64,000 nucleotides of DNA from Terrimonas sp. (lineage in GTDB: Bacteria > Bacteroidota > Bacteroidia > Chitinophagales > Chitinophagaceae). The stretch covers positions 62,001-126,000 of the forward strand of contig NZ_QCZJ01000010.1 in assembly GCF_003075435.1 (NCBI RefSeq). Direction: 5' to 3'. Position 1 is the first letter of the stretch. Every line of letters begins with the position of its first letter. Positions 61,484-64,000 of this stretch are shown here, piece after piece. Made by a program: the position numbers and the translations under genes. The notes under the pieces were generated by a model. It searched no databases and had not been told where the DNA came from. It saw nothing but the letters and a program-made list of their open reading frames with translations.

Positions 61484-62278
61484 TCATTTTGATATTTGTA
61501 TTTCCCTCCCGAAAATATTTGCGCCAAATTTTTCGGCCCAGGATTTTGGCGCCAGCCATGACAGGAATACACCAAGCTTGGTTTGAAGCCCGGTAATCCG
61601 CTCCGCATTGCCTTTAAATAAAGTATTAATGGCTATTTTGGCAACAGCCTGGGGCGTCATATTGTATCGTTCCGCTGTTTTTCTTATCTGCTTGCCCATG
61701 CCTGCACGATCAACGAAGCTGGTATCTGTACTACCGGGGCTTACACAGCTCACGGTTATTCCAGATGACTTTAATTCGTGCCGCAGGCTGCGGGTGAATG
61801 AAATAATAAATGCTTTTGAAGCCGCATAAATATTCAGGTAGGGCACAGGCTGATAACCTGCATTGCTGCCTATGTTTAATATATAACCTTTACTTCTTTT
61901 TTTAAATACTGGTATAAACTGGTGGCTTAGCGCAACTACAGATTTAATGTTAACATCAATAATGTTTAATTGTTCCTGTAAGGGTAATGTTGCAAATGCG
62001 CCGTTCAATCCGAAAGCTGCATTATTCACCAGTACCTCCAGCTCATTATGCCAGGTTGAGCTCCATTTAAAAACGGCATCAGGAGTTTCTGCTATGGAAA
62101 GATCCGCTACAAGATATACAACCCGTACACCGGTTATTCTTTCCAGGTCAAGTTTGGTTAATGCGAGGCCTTTACCATCAATATCAACCAACAGCAGGTT
62201 ATAATTTCTTAAGGCTAACTCCAGCGCTATGGATCTGCCAATACCTTTTGCAGCGCCGGTAACAAGAGCATAAGCCAT
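61484..62278 (-). CDS. Short-chain dehydrogenase/reductase
   Basis: The 264-residue classical SDR has the cofactor motif VTGAAKGIGRS (7-17), NNAAFG, the catalytic Ser region NIGSNAGYQP and YAASK (Tyr/Lys). The long C terminus (FLSWLAPKSWAEKFGANIFG) is like that of lipid-active SDRs, including 3-ketosphinganine reductase relatives. It starts 5 bp after the phyH-like gene and so is co-transcribed. The substrate is unknown; a role in sulfonolipid or fatty-acid chemistry is possible but unproven. Confidence 0.88.
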   Translation of the reverse strand: MAYALVTGAAKGIGRSIALELALRNYNLLLVDIDGKGLALTKLDLERITGVRVVYLVADLSIAETPDAVFKWSSTWHNELEVLVNNAAFGLNGAFATLPLQEQLNIIDVNIKSVVALSHQFIPVFKKRSKGYILNIGSNAGYQPVPYLNIYAASKAFIISFTRSLRHELKSSGITVSCVSPGSTDTSFVDRAGMGKQIRKTAERYNMTPQAVAKIAINTLFKGNAERITGLQTKLGVFLSWLAPKSWAEKFGANIFGREIQISK

Positions 62279-62283
62279 AATGT

Positions 62284-63195
62284 TTATTGATTTACAGTAT
62301 TACGAACATCGTTATCAGCGGCAATGCGGGACAGGTTTAATCCTTTCTTCAGGTTAGACCAGCGGAAAGTTTCCCTGTATTGCTCCAGCTTTGGTAAGGC
62401 AAGCTTATGATAAAAAGGTGTTGGGCTGTTGGCGTGCCTGGGTTTGTATGCTCCTGTAATAATAGGTATATACATTACGCGACGCCTGCTTTCATCGCCA
62501 AAAAATGATGAGCGTTGTACACGGTGCCATAAACGTCCGTCATGCACAGTAAGGTCGCCTGCTTCAATATCGAATCCTATTTCTTTTGGATCAGGGTCGT
62601 TGTCAACAAAATATTTTTTTCTGAACAACAGTTTGAAGAGTCCCTGGTTGTGTGTACCTGCCAATACTCTTAACCCGCCTTTTTCAAAAGGGTAATCATC
62701 AAGGTGCAGACCTACATTAAGCATGGGCATGATCCTGGAACCCAGGAATATATCCCGCGGACTGTCTGTATGCCATCCTAGTTGTTTATACTCGCTGTCA
62801 GGCGTATTTACATAATGATTTAAAACAAGACCATCTTTTTCGTTCTCACCAATTCGCCCTTCATAAGGGTATAATAGTTCCGCTAATTGCGCAAGTCTTT
62901 TGTCTTTAAGAAAATTGCTCAGTGTTTTACTGTATTGTGAAGTGAAGGCGATGCGCTGGATAAATTTTCTGCCATCAGTATTTACACCAAATTTTAATGG
63001 TATGCCATTTACTTTTTGAGTACCGGAAGAGATCAACTGTTCTTCTACATTTTGAATTTCGGTGATAAAATCTTTTACCGTTTCTTTATCTACAAAGTTT
63101 TTAAACTGTATTACACCATATTTATTAAAAATATTTTTTTGTTCCTCAGTGAGTGATTGCCCGAATTGGAAAATGAAATTAGTGATGTTGCTCAT
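62284..63195 (-). CDS. Phytanoyl-CoA dioxygenase (PhyH)-like Fe(II)/2-oxoglutarate enzyme
   Basis: The 303-residue enzyme has the iron-binding HxD in LGWHTDSPRDIF (~residue 143), the distal His in TVHDGRLWHRVQRSS (~residue 225) and a following Arg (RRRVMYIP) that would bind 2-oxoglutarate. PhyH proteins hydroxylate or cleave small molecules and lipids; some Fe/2OG enzymes release sulfite from sulfonates or sulfate esters. First gene of an operon whose promoter carries site D and whose leader encodes a poly-Cys peptide, so a sulfur-scavenging or sulfolipid role is plausible (inference). Confidence 0.85.
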   Translation of the reverse strand: MSNITNFIFQFGQSLTEEQKNIFNKYGVIQFKNFVDKETVKDFITEIQNVEEQLISSGTQKVNGIPLKFGVNTDGRKFIQRIAFTSQYSKTLSNFLKDKRLAQLAELLYPYEGRIGENEKDGLVLNHYVNTPDSEYKQLGWHTDSPRDIFLGSRIMPMLNVGLHLDDYPFEKGGLRVLAGTHNQGLFKLLFRKKYFVDNDPDPKEIGFDIEAGDLTVHDGRLWHRVQRSSFFGDESRRRVMYIPIITGAYKPRHANSPTPFYHKLALPKLEQYRETFRWSNLKKGLNLSRIAADNDVRNTVNQ

Positions 63196-63281
63196 ATCAT
63201 TTTTGATTTGATGATTAAGAAATAATGGAATGGGAAAATTAAAGTTTACTTACAGCGGGATAGATGGTTGTTACCCCTGGA

Positions 63282-63314
63282 TCAATATGTTGCCTGGCGG
63301 CAACAACAATACAT
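63282..63314 (-). CDS. Poly-cysteine leader peptide in phyH 5' UTR
   Basis: The 10-residue frame MYCCCRQATY starts ~22 nt after the predicted transcription start and ends 86 nt before the phyH ATG. Its three consecutive Cys codons (TGT TGT TGC) lie in the 5' arm of a perfect 7-bp hairpin, TGTTGCC/GGCAACA (63305-63288). This is the layout of a ribosome-controlled attenuator in which Cys-tRNA supply would set the RNA fold. Confidence 0.5.
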   Translation of the reverse strand: MYCCCRQATY

Positions 63315-63342
63315 GATATGTGATTTTATAAATTTCACAGAG

Positions 63343-63383
63343 CAAAAATAGTATAAAATACTAGTCTACCAAATTTATAGACT
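63343..63383 (-). promoter_or_regulatory. phyH operon promoter with palindromic site D
   Basis: On the minus strand, -33 TTTG (63373-63370) and -7 TATTTTTG (63350-63343) are separated by exactly 19 nt, a textbook Bacteroidetes promoter. Site D, AGTCTAC-N7-ATAGACT (63363-63383), contains the -33 box within its N7 spacer. A bound protein would block sigma access. The start of transcription falls near 63336, giving a leader of ~140 nt. Confidence 0.75.
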
Positions 63384-63423
63384 AATATTTTAAAAATATT
63401 TTTTGCAAGTGAAGAAGGAAACC

Positions 63424-63520
63424 AGATAAAACGGATATGACGGAGACTCACGGAATGTATCTGAATTATTCAGCACCATCCGCGTATTCCGCATGCTATT
63501 CATATTTGTGTGAAGAATGT
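63424..63520 (+). repeat. Short dispersed repeat of the ATAAAACGGAT family
   Basis: Contains AGATAAAACGGATATGACGG, GACTCACGGAATG, CCGCGTATTCCGCATGCTAT and GTGAAGAATG; related to 13061-13151 and 20431-20523. It lies between the divergent site D and site E promoters. The 190 bp between it and site E show only AT-rich sequence. Confidence 0.6.
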
Positions 63521-63709
63521 ATAGCTTCAACGTTATCGCTGTTAATATATAGAGGAGGATGTTTGTGTGCTTTCCCCCGACAAATTGCTGACGGCCAGCC
63601 ACCCTGTATTTTTTTCATGAAGAGGTTTGTCCCATGAGGTTATTTATGAAGTATACATTTTTTACAAATTTTTCTACAAAAATTTTTTTTGAAAAAAAAA
63701 GACATTATT

Positions 63710-63741
63710 TTTGTCTACTAAATTAGTAGACTAATATTTTG
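63710..63741 (+). promoter_or_regulatory. Promoter with palindromic site E
   Basis: TGTCTAC-N7-GTAGACT (63712-63732) has the central TAAATTA and is symmetric over 19 bp. A -33 TTTG (63710-63713) overlaps its left edge. A near-consensus -7, TATTTTG (63735-63741, one base short of TAnnTTTG), follows. It drives the plus-strand cysteine-rich ORF 39 bp downstream. Confidence 0.65.
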
Positions 63742-63779
63742 TCAACCACCGGCAGAGTATTTAATAAGTAAAATCAAAA

Positions 63780-63911
63780 ATGGAACATGTAAACTGCTGC
63801 AATGCCAGTGGCATTGTTAATGATTTGATTGTAAGTACGGTGGAATATTATATACCTGCTCACAAATTTTCTTGTTGCACATCCTGTTGTTGTAATACTA
63901 TGCGCAGTTAA
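63780..63911 (+). CDS. Cysteine-rich 43-residue leader peptide or small protein
   Basis: Begins MEHVNCCNAS, has a neutral middle, and ends FSCCTSCCCNTMRS, giving seven cysteines in 43 residues in two clusters. It is the first ORF after the site E promoter and ends 51 nt before the next start codon. CAATGCC/GGCATTG inside the ORF (63799-63815) can form a hairpin. It may be a cysteine-sensing leader ORF or a real thiol-rich protein (metal or persulfide binding). The two ideas can be told apart by conservation pattern. Confidence 0.55.
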   Translation: MEHVNCCNASGIVNDLIVSTVEYYIPAHKFSCCTSCCCNTMRS

Positions 63912-63948
63912 GCGCTTTTTCATTTATTCAGCTTGCTATAAATTATTG

Positions 63949-63969
63949 CATTCATAAAAATTATGAATG
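63949..63969 (+). promoter_or_regulatory. Hairpin enclosing the next start codon
   Basis: CATTCATAA (63949-63957) pairs perfectly with TTATGAATG (63961-63969) around AAA. The ATG at 63963-63965 lies in the 3' arm, so translation of the downstream gene would be masked unless the hairpin is opened, for example by a ribosome or an alternative fold set by the Cys-rich ORF just upstream. Confidence 0.55.
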
Positions 63970-64000
63970 GTAAGGTTGTCTCCACGTCATCACCTGTAAT
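63963..64000 (+). CDS. Start of a gene cut by the window end
   Basis: Only 12 codons are visible (MNGKVVSTSSPV), so the product cannot be named. Its position behind site E and the Cys-rich ORF suggests a sulfur-assimilation gene. An overlapping ATG at 63967 in another frame stops after 10 codons and was not used. Confidence 0.4.
   Translation, partial: MNGKVVSTSSPV

Noticed and set aside
62429-62695. 88-codon plus-strand ORF inside the phyH-like gene
   Set aside because: Antisense shadow of a well-supported enzyme gene.

Overview
The window looks like a chromosomal segment of a Bacteroidetes bacterium, most likely a Chitinophagaceae-like member. The signs are: AT-leaning DNA; Bacteroidetes-type promoters (TTTG about 19-20 nt before TAnnTTTG) in front of the tRNA and one operon; a secreted protein with a type IX secretion C-terminal domain; a TonB receptor with a carboxypeptidase-like N-terminal domain; a GOB-like B3 metallo-beta-lactamase; DUF6089-like and DUF1080 proteins; and many short dispersed intergenic repeats. 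No rRNA, CRISPR array or prophage was seen.

Layout. 1-6.8 kb: 3' part of a GAF histidine kinase, an outer-membrane-type protein, DUF5995, heme oxygenase, an EndoQ-like PHP nuclease, a YtxJ bacilliredoxin followed by a 15-codon mini-ORF and terminator, and an aldo/keto reductase. 7-20.5 kb: housekeeping and accessory genes (fructosamine kinase, SET protein, MgtE, S9 peptidase, esterase, a GpgS-like glycosyltransferase/HAD fusion next to a cation/proton antiporter, GlmS, S1/P1 nuclease), interleaved with MITE-like and long dispersed repeats. 20.5-25.4 kb: pgk, gap, tRNA-Glu, a Fic gene behind a palindromic promoter, and decayed DNA. 25.4-44 kb: DUF1080 plus PVC-type cytochrome, transglutaminase-like, sialidase-like, B3 beta-lactamase fold, MFS transporter, discoidin/T9SS protein, serine hydrolase, and an operon of glucan phosphorylase-like protein, thioesterase and macrodomain. 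44-49 kb: a fused circularly permuted ATP-grasp/alpha-E protein, a transglutaminase, and a complete IS630-type element.

49-64 kb is the most interesting part: a sulfur/cysteine region. It holds a Family 2A (SrpI-like) encapsulin shell gene overlapping the gene for a cysteine desulfurase with a ~285-residue disordered, repeat-bearing N-terminal extension (the expected cargo). Next comes an operon TonB receptor - small basic protein - CysM - serine acetyltransferase, then an operon PhyH-like dioxygenase - SDR - DUF6134-like - small protein. At the right edge a cysteine-rich 43-codon ORF precedes a gene cut by the window end. Five copies of one 21-bp palindrome (AGTCTAC-N7-GTAGACT, with variation) occur only in front of these units, mostly overlapping promoter elements. 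Two of the leaders also encode poly-cysteine peptides next to or inside RNA hairpins.

The working model (inference) is a sulfur-limitation regulon. A DNA-binding protein not encoded here would set transcription through the palindrome, poly-Cys leader ORFs would sense Cys-tRNA supply, and the products would import sulfur compounds, make cysteine and store or mobilise sulfur in an encapsulin compartment.
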